DNA of 64,000 nt from Heloderma charlesbogerti (GCA_026122225.1 JANEZZ010000809.1:870501-934500), one strand, 5' to 3'; positions 42,763 through 54,491 are shown, counted from the stretch's first letter. The notes: a model not told the origin generated them from the sequence alone. Numbers and translations are program-made.

Positions 42763-44399
42763 GGGGCCAATCCAGAGCCTTTCACAGCCCAGGAAGATGC
42801 TCCTAGCTGCAGTCCTGTTGGCTCATCCTATGGAGTACTAGCCACACACACAGCCAAGGGTTCCTGGCATTATCTCCAACAGCCCCTGACCCAAGCCCGA
42901 ACCTAGAGGGGCTAGGGCCTGCATTTCTCCCAGATCCAGGACTCTCGAAGTGAGTTGCTGATCCAGAACGTGAACCCAAAGTAGAAGCAGGAGGAAGGAC
43001 CTGCTCTGCTGTCTTAGGGGGCCATGTGTCCTCTTTTACAGAGGATTGCCCTCTATTGGAAGGGCTCTCCAGTCTGGTAAAGAGCCATCAGAAGGGAGAG
43101 CTGGACTTTAAAACTGCCCATCAACAGCACCTGGCAGCAAACTGAGCAAGGCGCTTGGTTCACCTGGTCATAGTCTTCCTTGCTACAGTAAGATGTACCA
43201 TATTTCTTTTTAAATTATAATAATGATTTCTAAATTGTCATCTATACATACAAATTAGCTTATGCAAATTGTACGCAGATCGATGTCCCTTTTTTTGGCG
43301 ATTCATTTCCTCTTTTTTGGCAATTCGGAAGTGGCCACCCTATCTGTTTACCAGATGAGGGCAGAAGGCCTGCCCAATCCAGAGGTTTCATACTGCCTGG
43401 CAAGTACAGCAGCTGAGGCTGCACGCCCCTCTTTTCTGCCTGAAGGGGATGCTGAGTCCTGAGCACACACAGCCCTGGGCAGATCACCAGGCCTCAAGCC
43501 AGGACGTCCCCAGCTCAAGCACTGGAGCCCCTGGCTGTCCCTCGACTAAAGGTCTTTTTCACCCCTTCCCCACATTTCTAGTGTAGTGTGTCAGCACAAC
43601 AGCACAGGGAGCTGCTGTCTAGAACCTCTATAAATCTCTCTTGCATTTGGTGCCCGTGGATGGAGTGAGAGGCTAGCAGCGCCCCATAGCAGAACTGTGC
43701 TTACATCTGACCCTGGTGAACGTAGCAATGTCTCCCTCTGCCTTCATTCTTCTGTGCATATAGAGCACTTTTCCTGGTCCACCAAGGTTTGATTTTTCAG
43801 ACCTGCTAAGACATCTTTTGTAATCCTTATCCAGGCATTAAATGTGCATGGGGCTGCTTGCCAGAAATCTACTCGGTTGCTGCGGGACCTATTTCTGCGC
43901 ACAGCACCAAGCAACCCAAGTTCAGATTAAACTCGTTAGTTTGGCCCTTAACGACTCAGTCACCTAATTGGCTGTTGTCAGCCCATTCTTGGTTGGCGCC
44001 ATATTGTTTGAGTGCCCACAGATACACAAAGCTTGCGTGCCAACATTTGTAATCTTTCCCCGGCATCCTTCCCACGTAGTTATCCGTGAGGGTGGCTTGC
44101 TGAGAAACATATGCAACCATCTTGCGAATATTCCAGATGGATATCTTGTCAGAACTTGGCAGGAGTGGTGGACGGCTGTCATTTTGTCATCCCAGCTTCT
44201 GTCAACCAAGGGCGTGTTTGTTAGAAGTGGAGCTGGTGGTGGTATGGTGGATACCTGGCTCTCAACTCAGGCGGTCGCGTACACAGAAACAGCGCAGTGC
44301 ACACACCTTAGTTGCCAAGGTTGGGGGAGGGCTGAAGCATGGTACGGTTGTATAATTAAAAGGCAGAATAACCGCTTCTGCTGCTTGCCCTGCAGCATA
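42763..44399. other. Unique sequence
   Basis: No gene recognised. Overlapping frames at 43858-44405 on both strands have no shared family features. The CCACGTAGTT word near 44073 and mixed composition could be regulatory, but there is no clear signal. Confidence 0.45.
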
Positions 44400-45060
44400 A
44401 AATAAGAGCAAGACTCAGGGGCTGGCTTCTGGCGATTCAGCCATGGCAGCATGAAAAATGAAGAGGAGAGCGATAAGAAACTAATAATTTATGTTCCAAG
44501 CACAGCCTCACACCGGCGCGGAGGGGAAATTTGTGCCAATAACTCCTACTAACTCAGAAAGGCACGCAATCTTTTATTGCACAAATTATTAACGACCAGA
44601 AAATAAATGACTCTGTAATCAGATCGGTGCTGCCGGCACTTTTGAGTTTCTTCCTTTATTTGTATAAATTCTGAAGCCAGTCTACCCCTGGAGCCTAAGC
44701 AAAAGGGGGAAACTTTTACTGGCCCGCTGCCCTGTCTGACAACAGAGCAGATTAAACAAAGACAGAGCAGGCACATCCTGGTTATCTCTTTGCCTGTCAG
44801 AGGCGTGTTTGCTCAATAAACAAGCCGTGGCCCAGTTTCTGCCATACAGCAGGGCTGCGCAGTGAACCTGGATTTGGGAGCCGGCTGTGTTTTGACGGAA
44901 AATTATAATTCTTTTTCTAAGTAAACAGCAATGGCTGTCTGCCATGTAAACCTCCTTTTTCCACTTAGACCGTCCAGCTACGAGTGATCTTAAATATATC
45001 AAACCAGCAGGGTTATTTAGCATTTTGCATGTGCCAAATCATCAATTTCTGCAACTAGAA
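44400..45060. other. Candidate conserved non-coding element
   Basis: The most convincing of the unique AT-rich blocks. It has AACTAATAATTTATGTTCC, CTCCTACTAACTC, TATTGCACAAATTATTAACG, ACCAGAAAATAAATG and CTGTAATCAGATCG in about 250 bases, followed by another AT-rich block to 45060. There is no similarity to any repeat in the window. Suggested as an enhancer candidate only. Confidence 0.35.
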
Positions 45061-45254
45061 TGCCCAGACAGTGCGAATTCAATAACTACTCAAATATCCA
45101 GATGGATATTTGCTGTTCTCTTTGGAGATCCATTAGAGCCCTAGCCTGAGCATGAAAACAAAACAATGTAAATCCAGCTACAATCGTACTGCGTTTTTTC
45201 CCCTCCATGGATAGGTAATGCACATGTGCATACAGACATATGCATGGTGTATGT

Positions 45255-45330
45255 ACAATTGTTGTGAACTGCCCAGAAAGCTTCAGCTATTGGGCGGTAT
45301 AGAAATGTAATAAATAAATAAATAGATGAA
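45255..45330 (+). repeat. L2 3' tail
   Basis: TTGTGAACTGCCCAGAAAGC, TTCAGCTATTGGGCGGTATA and a TAAA repeat tail. Only the last 75 bases of an L2 are present. Confidence 0.75.
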
Positions 45331-45901
45331 TCCTAGGAAGCCGCAGTGTTTGGGGGTTTAGTATCCAGCCAATGCCTTTGAAATCTCTGCAATCCACATT
45401 TTTAAAGCCAGCTGGGTTTTGGGCACCACTAGAAAACCAGGTAAAGTTCTCCTAGAGATTGTTAGCTCTAGGCCAGGCAATCGTGGAACAGATCTAAGAG
45501 GTGATGTCTTTGCTCAGAGTTAGGGTGGGCCAGTGTTTCGTCCCTGCTGGTAATAGACTGGGTTCTTTAATGCAAAGCTTTTTATTATTGTTATTATTTT
45601 TCACAATGGCAAGAAAGAAGAGATTAAAGAGAAGCAAAACAAGGTCCAAAGATGGTGGGAAAGCCAATGACTTTCCCACAGGGCTGACTCTTATTTGTCG
45701 CTTGCTTCTTCCTTATTCAGTGCTGTTTGAAACAACTTATCAGTCACAGCTCTAAGGTAGGAATTAGTGTTTGGCTGCCAACAAGAATTAGGGGGCTTTC
45801 TGTGTGTTTGTGTGTGTGGCGGAGGGTGGGTTGGTGAGTGGGTTTGAAATGTCTTCAGTTTGGGGCAAAAATTCAGAGATAGATCCAGTAGCTAGGGTGT
45901 T
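45331..45901. other. Unique sequence
   Basis: A TTA-rich patch is at 45583-45600 and a short GT run near 45800. No gene. Confidence 0.5.
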
Positions 45902-46092
45902 AAGAACATAGCAACATAGGAAGACGCCTTATACTGAGAGACCATTAGTCCATCGAAGCCCAGTATTTTCGACACTGACTGGCAGTGGTTCTCCAGGGTT
46001 TCAGGCAGGATTATTTTCCAGACCTACTTGGAGATGTCGGGATTGAGTCTGAGACCTTCTGCATGCAAAGCAGGTGCTCTACCAAAAGAGGC
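45902..46092 (-). repeat. SINE-A, full copy
   Basis: AACATAGGAAGACGCCTTAT, GTCCATCGAAGCCCAGTATT, CAGGGTTTCAGGCAGG and GCATGCAAAGCAGGTGCTCT in reverse of the element sense. Confidence 0.85.
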
Positions 46093-46689
46093 CAAATTTC
46101 TTTTTTTTAACTGGGGGTGGGAAGGATTAAACCTCCCTTTCCCATGTATGGTGGCTCTGATCTGGATTGGGGCCTACACACTGATTTTGAAGTAAAGAAA
46201 TAACCACCAAGAGGTGCAGCTACATAATTAAAAGCAATGTTTGACTCTTAGAAGAAGCATTTCCCTCATGGTGAGAGAAGGGAGGAATTTATTTGATAAT
46301 GTTACGATTAATATATCTCAGTTTTTCAAGAAATAAATCCTTCCAAGACAGCTTATGAGTAGCATCGAGAAAATGCATTAAAAGCAAACTCCATAAAGCA
46401 ACACAATCAACATATAACCATTTATCAGGATCTTTCCCACGGGGCACTTGCTGGTAGATGACCCCGTCTGGGGGAGGAGAGATTCCAGATGGAGAATAGC
46501 CTTTTCTAAGGTGGTGTCTGCCACCCACCATTTTTGTAAGTTCTTGTATTAAAAGAAGTAATCTGAACAATAATACGATTTAAAAAATCCAACAATAAAC
46601 CTTAAATATCTAGCCCACCATAAAATGCCAATGACATAAATACCAACACAATAAAATGCAATGCAAATCACAGGCGATTACAGGCTGAT
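46093..46689. other. Unique sequence
   Basis: No repeat family or gene recognised. A frame at 46289-46570 (minus) shows no family features. Confidence 0.45.
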
Positions 46690-46975
46690 AAAAGGTGCTC
46701 TGTGCCACAGAGTCCACTTGGGACACTAATTGCAGTGATGGACTCCAAATCACCCCTAAGCTAACATACCTGGTCTTTCAGGGGGAATGCAACCCCCTCC
46801 AGAACAGGTTGAATCACGCTCATTCGGACTGAGGAACCACAGAATCCTGGCATGGAAAAACACATTGTACGGCTCAGATTGGATAAATGATGCACCTCAG
46901 ATGAAGCCATGAGGGAACGTGGAATGTGTGGCTGAAGAAATTTGCCCTGCAGGACTATATTAGCATCTAGAGACA
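46690..46975 (-). repeat. L2-clade LINE fragment
   Basis: In reverse it codes for VIQPVLEGVAFPLKDQV, an L2 protein segment matching VLDGVALPLKEQV at 35.5 kb. The remainder is eroded, with a readable frame 46761-46976. Confidence 0.55.
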
Positions 46976-47134
46976 TCCTTTCAGCTTTGGGCTGGAGATA
47001 AAAGGTTTGTGATGTTCACTTTTAGGAGGGTAATGATGGTAAAGTATTATCAGTTCATCGCCTCAAGGGTTTTTTTAAGGGGCAGGCCTGAAAACAGACC
47101 AATATGATCTCTTGGCTGTTTACCCATACTGAGG

Positions 47135-47425
47135 CAGTGCAGTGTAGTGGTTAGAGCAGCCTTCCCCAACCTGTTGCCCTCCAGGTGTGTTGGACTACAA
47201 CTCCCATCATTCCCAATTTGCATCCCAGGTTGGAGTAGGACTGTGGAGACCTCGGTGCGAATACCTACTCAGTCAAGACGCTCACTGGATTATCTTGTCC
47301 AGTCACCCCCCCTCAGCCTAACTTGCCTTATACGCTCCTTGTGAGGATAAAATGGTGGAGCGGGGGGACTATGTACTCCACCTTGAACTCCTTGGAGGAA
47401 AGGCAGGATATCAATAAAGGCTAAA
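47135..47425 (+). repeat. SINE-B interrupted by MITE P1
   Basis: The A-box side AGTGTAGTGGTTAGAGC is at 47143-47159, then P1 (47158-47235). The SINE resumes with GGACTGTGGAGACC, GAATACCTACTCAGTC and TTGTGAGGATAAAATGG, and ends GGCAGGATATCAATAAAGG. The MITE entered just after the A box. Confidence 0.7.
47158..47235 (+). repeat. MITE P1, shortened, inside SINE-B
   Basis: CAGCCTTCCCCAACCTG, TTGGACTACAACTCCCATCA, then a short right end CCAGGTTGG. The middle and most of the right arm are lost. Confidence 0.65.
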
Positions 47426-47897
47426 CGTTGTTTCATGGTACCCTCTACCTCCTGTGAGTAGCTTCAGTCCAGCAGGCTGCGGCCAAGGTAAATTTTTCCA
47501 GTCTGAAACAAATTGAATATCCACTGCTGATTTGTGGCAGTGGTAGAGGTAAGCTGTTCTGATTGGCCAGTCTTCATCTAGATATTTGTTTCTCTAGCTA
47601 CGAACTGGTCAACCTGAAGTAAAATTTCAGCATCCAGATGGATGGTACTTAGTGGGGTATTGTACATCTATGGAGAGTAGGTTATTTTAGTAAGCTGAGG
47701 TTGGAATATCAAAACAAGTGATTTCTCCCCCCTGCTTCATATTGGTTAGGTTAACTATTCAGAGCCACCTTTCATGTTTTCCTTTAATTTTCCTTTCTGT
47801 CAGCGTGCTCTCGGTTACTTTTTTCAACCTTAAATAAGCCACGTTCTTTCAGATTCTTCCACATGTCCTTGTGAGCAGTGACACTCATTCTACTGTA
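47426..47897. other. Unique sequence
   Basis: No gene or repeat recognised. Confidence 0.45.
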
Positions 47898-48022
47898 GGG
47901 GTGGGCGACTTGTGGCCCTCCAGATGTTTGGGCATACAGCCCCCATCAGCTCTCACCTCCGGCTATGCTGGCTAGGGCTGATCGGAGTCATAGGTCAAAA
48001 CATCTGGTGGGTCATAAGTTTC
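47898..48022. repeat. Palindromic MITE P1-like
   Basis: GGGGTGGGCGACTTGTGGCC, CTCCAGATGTTTGGGC and GCTATGCTGGCTAGGGCTGA, right arm AAAACATCTGGTGGGTCA. It is a P1 relative with different outer ends. Confidence 0.65.
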
Positions 48023-48715
48023 AGCCTTTGTGAATAAGCACCCAAAGGTTACCGGTCAGTTGGCCTGTTAGGCTTTTGTGGTGCATTGACAGCCTGAAAG
48101 GAAAAAAACATAACGAAACACCTATTTCCTTGATTTACAAAGCCATTTTGCTTAGAGGTGATTCTTACTTGCCAAAGGCTACCGTGCTAGTGGTCAATTA
48201 CATGCCTTTTTGATAAAGGCCCTTGTCAACATTTAATTACTTTACATTTGCTGGTCTCTGTTGTTGTGGGTACCTGAGTTTCTGAAGCCCAGGGAATTAC
48301 TGACTCCTCTAAAGATAGGCTCAGCCACAGCTTTGAAAGGCACAGGAAATCACTAGTAAGTTGAAACTATTTACGGGATCCAGTTCTCTTGGTAAGTATT
48401 CAGAAGTGTTTGAATTCCACGTAGAATCAAAACGTTAGATAGGATCAAAAGGATATCAGATCCACATACCGCGTTCGCATATACACGTACACACACAGGC
48501 TCAGTGTATACATATGGCTTAACCATGGTTTGTGGCCATAACACTGGGTACATTCTGAAGTGTAAAGAGAAACTGAAATGTAGCTTACTATGTTCAGTCC
48601 TTCATGTGTCAGGAGACAACAGAGAGACCCACTTATCACTTTGCAAGCAGAAAGGCTGGAGAGGTGGAAAAACTGAGTTTGCACAGTTCAGACTTAATTC
48701 TCAACCGTGGTCATA
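48023..48715. other. Mostly unique sequence
   Basis: 48510-48560 (TTAACCATGGTTTGTGG) is a short piece of the AACCATGGTTT foldback family. No gene. Confidence 0.45.
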
Positions 48716-49066
48716 GCTGGTGTCAAGGGTAGGCATGGTTGAGCACCTGCTGAAAGCCTACACACCAGCGGGGTCCCACTGACAAGAGCCCCCTGGAGTT
48801 GCTCCTCACCACTGCAATTTGCTTGTTCACTAGCGTCTTACTCTGCTCAGACAATGGTGATAGTAAGAAGGAAGAGCTGTAGCTGCCCCTGCCTACTTGT
48901 TCACTGGCTTTCTCCCTGTCAAGCAAGCAAGTGGAAGCAATGATGGGAAAAAGGATGAGGAGCAATAGCAGCTGGTGACAATGGTGGTGAGACAATAGAC
49001 TCACTGAGGGAGGGGCCCATTGTGGGTGTCTTGGCCAAAGGCCTTCAAAAACCTGGAGTGGCACTC
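48716..49066 (+). repeat. Dispersed family R340, full copy
   Basis: GTGTCAAGGGTAGGCATGG, CACTGACAAGAGCCCCCTGG, GCAGCTGGTGACAATGG and CAAAAACCTGGAGTGGCAC follow the shared order. It is flanked on the right by AACCATGGTTT words (49070-49100). Confidence 0.8.
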
Positions 49067-49147
49067 ACCATGGTTAACATAAACCATGGTTTGCAAACTC
49101 TTTTCCTAACCTTAACTGTTTCCTTAACTGTAATTTAGGTACTCATC

Positions 49148-50010
49148 CATAAGAACATAAGAACAGCCATGCTGGATCTGACCAAGGGTCCATCTAGTCC
49201 AGCATTCTGTTCACACAGTGGCCAACCAGCTGTCAACTAGGAACCCACAAGCAGGACAGGAATGCAGCCCATGTTACCCAGCAATTGGTGTAGATAGGCA
49301 TACCGCCTCTGATGCTGGAGGTAGCATATAGCCATCAGGACTAGTAGCCATTGATAGCCTTCTCCAGGAATTTGTCTAAACCCCTTTTAAAACCACCCAC
49401 ATTAGTGGCCATCACTCTGTATTGTGGAAATGAATTCCAGAGTTTAACTATGCGCTGTGTGGGGAACTTCCTTTTATCGGCCTGAATCTCCCACCAGTCA
49501 GCTTTATGGGATGACGGCGAGTTCTAGTATTATGAGAGGAGAAAAATGTCTCCCAATCCACTTTCTCCACCCCATACATAATTTTGTACACCTCGATCAT
49601 ATCTCCCCTTACTGGCCTTTTCTCCGAGCTAAACAATCCCAGCTGTTGTAACCTTCCCTCGCAGGGGAGATGCTCCAGCCCCTTGATAATTTCAGTTGCC
49701 CTTGTCTGCACTTGTTTTAGGTGCAGTGACCAGAACTGTACACAGTATCCTAAGTGTGGTCGCAACACAGATTTATATAAGGGCAGTTTGATATTGTCAG
49801 TTTTAGTCTCAATTCCCTTCCTAAGTATGCCGAACATGGAGGTTGCCTTTTTCACTGCAGCTGCACACTGGCTTGACATTTTAATCGAGCTGTCCACCAC
49901 AACCGCAAGGTCTCTCTCTTAGTCACCACTAGCTCAGATCCCATCAGGTTAAACTTGAAGTTGGGATTTTTTGCCCCAGCGTGCATCGCTTTACACTTGC
50001 TGTTCTTTAC
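49148..50010 (-). pseudogene. CR1-type LINE 3' half with ORF relic
   Basis: The 3' UTR lies at 49148-49450 (AAGAACATAAGAACAGCC on the plus strand). An open minus frame at 49448-49900 codes for the end of the CR1 reverse transcriptase protein. Words include [67 protein letters not shown] and [10 protein letters not shown]. Upstream to about 50010 the coding similarity continues brokenly. About eight residues present in the copy at 63 kb (around KDTVELEK) are missing here. It lies downstream of the catalytic core, so it is non-functional. Confidence 0.85.
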
Positions 50011-50394
50011 ACATCCATGTTCTTAACTACAGTTAAGGAAAACTAACCATGATTAAGTGTTAGATCTGTGCAGGGCGATCACGCAGCACTTGGTAAGGAA
50101 GGGCTTAGCCATCCACCACTAACCACCCATGCTGCTAGAGAACAGGTGCACCATCATGGGATGTGTGTGTCTTATTAAGGAAATGCTTCTAGATTGCTTG
50201 GATTAGCGCTTCTTTTTGAAAAATGCCACAAATGACTCCCCATTGACATAGTCCATTTATTGTTTTTCTGGTGAGGTCATGATTTCGCCTTACGTATTTT
50301 TCACCGGTGAAGCAGATGGGAGCTTGAGCAGAAACATATTTCCTTGATTTCAAGGGATGGATCTTTTTGCTTCCCATCTCCCCCCGCCCCCGCC
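50011..50394. other. Short repeat words and unique sequence
   Basis: TTCTTAACTACAGTTAAGGA (50018-50037) is a small palindrome of the foldback family near 48.5-49.1 kb. No gene. Confidence 0.4.
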
Positions 50395-50900
50395 TGCCTG
50401 TGCCTTTCAATGGCACTGTCAGGACCGTTTGACAAGGCAGCATTTCTGTCGTTAATTCGGGCCATTTATTACCGCTGCTGTTATCTCCTTGATGGCTCCT
50501 TCTGAAATTATGGGGGGATGGGGGAAAGGGTGGCTGGCCCTCTTAATGGCGAGGGGGGTGTTTGTAAAGGAGACTACAAGGCTACAATAATGAATTATGT
50601 TCCTGAGAACTGTGTTTTATTAAGGCTGGTTGGGGTTTCTCTGCCCCCCCATTTTTTTCCTTTCAGACTGAATGCCCAATCACTACAGAACCGTGAAACT
50701 CAAATTGCCTTACAGCTCTCTCATGAACATACTTTTAATCTCATTGACCTGTCGTTATGCTACGAGGCATAAATTCAGATTTGGAGATCTTATGTTCCAT
50801 CATAAATTGGGCTGGCAGTCTTCCGATCAACAGAATAAAACTGTCTCTTACGAGGTGGGTTTTTTATTTGCCGGAGCTGTTCCAGGAGACGAACCGGAGG
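50395..50900. other. Candidate conserved non-coding element
   Basis: GTCGTTAATTCGGGCCATTT, ATTACCGCTGCTGTTATCTC, GAAATTATGGGG and CTACAATAATGAATTATGTT, with an AT-rich block to 50900, and no repeat similarity. The open frames here (50518-50956) have no family resemblance. Enhancer-like by appearance only. Confidence 0.3.
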
Positions 50901-51251
50901 TAGAGTCAGCTTTTCTTAATAAACTATTGTTTAAAAAAAGGAGAAGGAAAGCGTGAGAGAGAAACCCAGGCGTGAAATTTGTAAGGGGGAGAACGAGGGG
51001 GGGGGCAAATAAGGAGATGTTTAAATAGCATTAATGTCAAACATAAACTTACAGAACATGAGAAATTCTGAATTAGGGCTGGCATGGCGATGGTAGCAGT
51101 GGAGCCCGCTCTTGTAACAGTGAAGAAATTATGAGGCTGGTGGAAGAGAGAGAGAGAAATGCAAGCCTCCATAGGGGTGGAGTAAGGAGCATTGGTTGCT
51201 CTGCTTTGAGTTCCTTAAATTCTGCACCCCCTGAAAGCCTCAACAAGCTGT
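50901..51251. other. Unique sequence
   Basis: A short GA-rich run is at 51146-51158. No gene. Confidence 0.45.
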
Positions 51252-51484
51252 AGGTGCTTCCACACAAGGCTTTTACTGTGCAATTGCACTGCCTCGTTCA
51301 TGAAATTTTACCGGGGGGGGGGATTCAGATGTTGTCATCTTCCATTTATAGCCCTTGCATGTGTTCCCACTGCTTCTTGCATCCTTTTTTAGCTGCAGAA
51401 AATCCATTAAGGAAGAAAAGACAGAATAGCTGTCGAATGCCTTTTGATTTGGTAGTGCTGGGAGCCCTCCGTCTGGAAGCACCC
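51252..51484 (+). repeat. TIR element family K, full copy
   Basis: The ends GGTGCTTCCACACAAGG and CCGTCTGGAAGCACC are inverted over about 15 bases with one or two mismatches. The interior (TACTGTGCAATTGCACTGCC, AAGACAGAATAGCTGTCG) matches 40684-40905. Confidence 0.7.
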
Positions 51485-51754
51485 TTTTCACAAATTCTGC
51501 GATGTGTTTCTGAATGGATTCTGGTGCACAGTATTTCTTAATTGGTGCAACATTTTAAGTTGTATTAACCACGAAAGCAGAGTTTGGAATCTTCCCTTTT
51601 CATGCATTGTATGAAAATGTGGAACCCCATGACCATTGGAGGGTGTAACCAGGGAGAAAGCATGTTGGAGAGGCGAAACTGGCATTGGAAGCAGGCAGTA
51701 CTCTTCTCTACAGTCTTCTCAGACCAAGAAACAATTTTTAATCTCAGTATTCAT

Positions 51755-51932
51755 AGAGAGCAGAGGCTTTGCACGCAAAAGGTCCCAAGTTCAATCCCCA
51801 GCATCTCCAGGTAGGGCAGGAAAAAGTCCTGCCTAAATCCCTGGAAAGCTGCTGCTAGTCAGTGTCGACAATACTGGGCTGGATGGACCAAGGGTCTGAC
51901 TCAGTATAAGGCAGCTTCCAATGCTCCTGTGT
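51755..51932 (+). repeat. SINE-A, 5'-eroded
   Basis: GGCTTTGCACGCAAAAGGTC, CCAAGTTCAATCCCCAGC, AATACTGGGCTGGATGGACC and TATAAGGCAGCTTCC. Confidence 0.85.
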
Positions 51933-51979
51933 AGCTTTGTGAGGGCCACAGGTTCTCCACTGCTGAGTTAAAAAAGTTG

Positions 51980-52145
51980 CTAGGGCAAGAAAAGCACACA
52001 CCTTTGCCTGAGAGCCTGGAGTGCTGCTGCCAGTCAGAGTAGACCAAGTAGAGCTAGATGGACCAATCTTAACTATATCTTCAAAATATAGTTAAGATGG
52101 CCTTGTAGGCCCCTTCCAACCCTACTATTCTATGATTCTATGATT
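51980..52145 (+). repeat. SINE-A fragment joined to a CR1 tail
   Basis: GAGAGCCTGGAGTGCTGCTG and AGAGCTAGATGGACCAA are SINE-A body (to about 52072). After a short AT palindrome (CTATATCTTCAAAATATAG) comes GGCCTTGTAGGCCCCTTCC with ATGATTCTATGATT, the CR1-type end as in the 5S SINEs. Confidence 0.65.
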
Positions 52146-52607
52146 AATTTGGACTGGAAGGTCTTCTATCCTTTTTCAGTTGTGAGTTCTCTGAGTAACT
52201 TAGTAACACGATTAGGCAATTTACACTTCATTTCTCTTCTCTATATTTATTTGCAACATACCACTTTTCACCCACAAGAGTTCTCAAATCAGTTCATGAA
52301 ATAATAAGATCCCATATATAGATATAGATATATATCTAGAGAGAGAGATGGAGATAGAGGTAGAAATGCAAATGATATTGCCCTCAAAATGGATAACTTG
52401 CTGTCAGTAGCATCATGTACTTCCTAGCTTTGCTCCTCTAAATGCCAGTGGCAAAGGGGGACATGAGACGGGGACACACAGATGCTCTCCAGAGTCCCCA
52501 CCCTATTTCCCCAGGAATTCCTGCTGCCACTTCTTCTGCTGTTGCTGCTCTAAGCAGATGGTATCAGTAATAACTCCATAAAATGGGACTCAAAGCACCA
52601 TGTCAAC
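52146..52607. other. Unique sequence with an AT/GA microsatellite
   Basis: 52317-52365 holds TATAGATATAGATATATATC followed by GA-rich repeats. No gene. Confidence 0.5.
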
Positions 52608-52795
52608 ACAGCAACATAGGAAGCTGCCTTATACATAGTGAGAGCCTTGGTCCATGTAGCCCAGTATTGCTGACACTGCTTTGCAGTGGCTCTCCAAGGG
52701 TTTCAGGCAGGAGGTTTTCCACCCCTACTTGGATATGTCAGAACTTAAACCTGGGACCTTCTGCATGCAAAGCAGGGGTTCTCCCACTGAGCTGT
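52608..52795 (-). repeat. SINE-A, full copy
   Basis: CAACATAGGAAGCTGCCTTA, GTCCATGTAGCCCAGTATTG and TTCTGCATGCAAAGCAGG, ending in GAGCTGTAGGG at the tRNA head. Confidence 0.85.
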
Positions 52796-53054
52796 AGGGT
52801 TGTTGTGAAAGTAAGGTTAAAGTAAAATGAGCCATGATGAAAATACTAAAAAAACACAGGGGGGGGCGTTATTTAATTTTGCTATCCCCTTCAGGGATTA
52901 TTTCAAGAGCTTGCTGTTAATAACCAGCACTCTTACACCATGTAGAAGGATCTGGGCCAGGGTATATGAGTAGGTGTAGCTCAGTGTGACAATACTAGAT
53001 GAAGAAAGCTCAAGGAGGTGGCTGTCGTTGTCTTAGAGATTTGCAGGCCAAGGG
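52796..53054. other. Unique spacer
   Basis: Short G run at 52860. No gene. Confidence 0.4.
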
Positions 53055-53210
53055 GAAAGGATCCATAGCTCAGCTGTAAAATCCAGTCTGAGCATGCCTA
53101 GGATCACCAGCAACTCCAGGTAGGACTCCTGGAGAGTGGCTACCAGTTGGTGTAGGTGATGCTGAGCTAGATAGACCAGCTTGGTATAAAGCAGCTTCTT
53201 ATAATCCTGC
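53055..53210 (+). repeat. SINE-A, eroded
   Basis: GGATCCATAGCTCAGCTG (A-box side), CAGCAACTCCAGGTAGGACT, GCTGAGCTAGATAGACC and GTATAAAGCAGCTTC. The anticodon-arm words are damaged. Confidence 0.75.
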
Positions 53211-53584
53211 CCAAATAATACATGCTGATTAGCTGTACCAGGTGTGCAAAAGGGATGGGGGGCACTCTCCATTGAGTCATCAGTAATGTATGTGTAATCC
53301 CATATGTTTACCCCCTAAGCATCTCCCGCGTTGAGGCCGGTGCATAACTTTGTATCATGCTAGATAATGCTGTGGTATCCACACACATAGCTGGGATTCT
53401 TTGGATTGAAATGACTACCAGTTCTCCTGAAAGATGCAGAAGTCGGGATGTACAGGAATTTTGTTTCATTTTGCAGAGCCTCAGAACTTGCCCCATACTC
53501 AATCCTGAATGCGAGCAGGAGTGCATTTTTCCAAAAAAGCTTGCATGTTCCTGAACTTGCAGTCACATTAGAAAAAAGCATATC
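53211..53584. other. Unique sequence
   Basis: No repeat family or gene recognised. Confidence 0.4.
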
Positions 53585-53790
53585 TGGGGGGAAATGTGCA
53601 CTTTAAAATGCACACTAAATGCACACACACACACACACACACTTTCACACTTTCGTCAATGGGGAGAAACTGCACTTTTGAAAAATGTGCACAGAAATGC
53701 ACACTTTTCCTGTTCAAAATGTGCATTTTTCCCATTTTGGGAAAAAAACAGTTTGCAGTCGAAAACAGGAATGAGGCAAACCGAGCTTCA
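53585..53790. repeat. Degenerate GTGCAC/CACACTTT repeat block
   Basis: Words AATGTGCACTTT, AAATGCACAC, AAATGTGCAC, AAATGCACACTTT and AAAATGTGCATTTTT recur at roughly 20-40 base spacing on both strands, with an (AC)n run at 53621-53642. This could be a diverged foldback element or a low-complexity array. Confidence 0.5.
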
Positions 53791-54072
53791 GAGTGGAGTT
53801 TGGAGAATCTCAGCGTGCTTGAGCAGTCCTGGTTCTCCCATCGCTATGCATAAGTGTTTAATGCTGGTGCAAGTTCTGCAGTCAAGGTGAGGGAGGGGCA
53901 AGGGAAAAAAGAGAAAACTCTGGAAGGAAACCCATGGCAACAGAAAGGGAAATGCAAGGATTAGAAATCCCCATATGTACCTGGGTTTGCCATCTCAGTT
54001 AATTAAATGCAAGTCAGGCAGCATGGCCCCAGAGACGGAGCACTACTGCTTACAGCGACACTGTGGCTGGGG

Positions 54073-54118
<46 letters not shown>

Positions 54119-54491
54119 GGGGCTCCAGCTTGATGACCTAGAGCAGAGCTCTGTGGCAGGCAGCTGAGGAAGGCTTCAGGTTGAGCTTAGAGTGACCCCC
54201 ACCTTTGCAAGGCAGGAGGGAGACCTCCAGCCTGCTATTAATTCACTGTCTCCGTGCACTCTCGCTCTCTCTCTCTCGCTCTCTCTCTCTCTCTTTCTGT
54301 CTCATCATTATCAATTTAATTGGGAGTTGCCCATTGCTCCTGATTTTCTCTGCTGATTTTCTCCCCTTCATTTCAGAGAGGGGCTTATCTGCACATATCT
54401 GTTTAAAGAAAACTGAGGTGGCTTTTTTTTTTTTTTTAGATCCTTCTAAAATAAAGAAATAAATATTATTTTTAAAACAGTACAACTAACA
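53791..54491. other. Unique sequence with two microsatellites
   Basis: A (GT)n run of about 21 units is at 54075-54117, a (CT)n run at 54259-54297, and a T run at 54424-54438. No gene. Confidence 0.6.

Noticed and set aside
43968..44405. 145-codon plus frame in unique sequence
   Set aside because: No family resemblance, and other frames overlap it on both strands. No splice context supports an exon.
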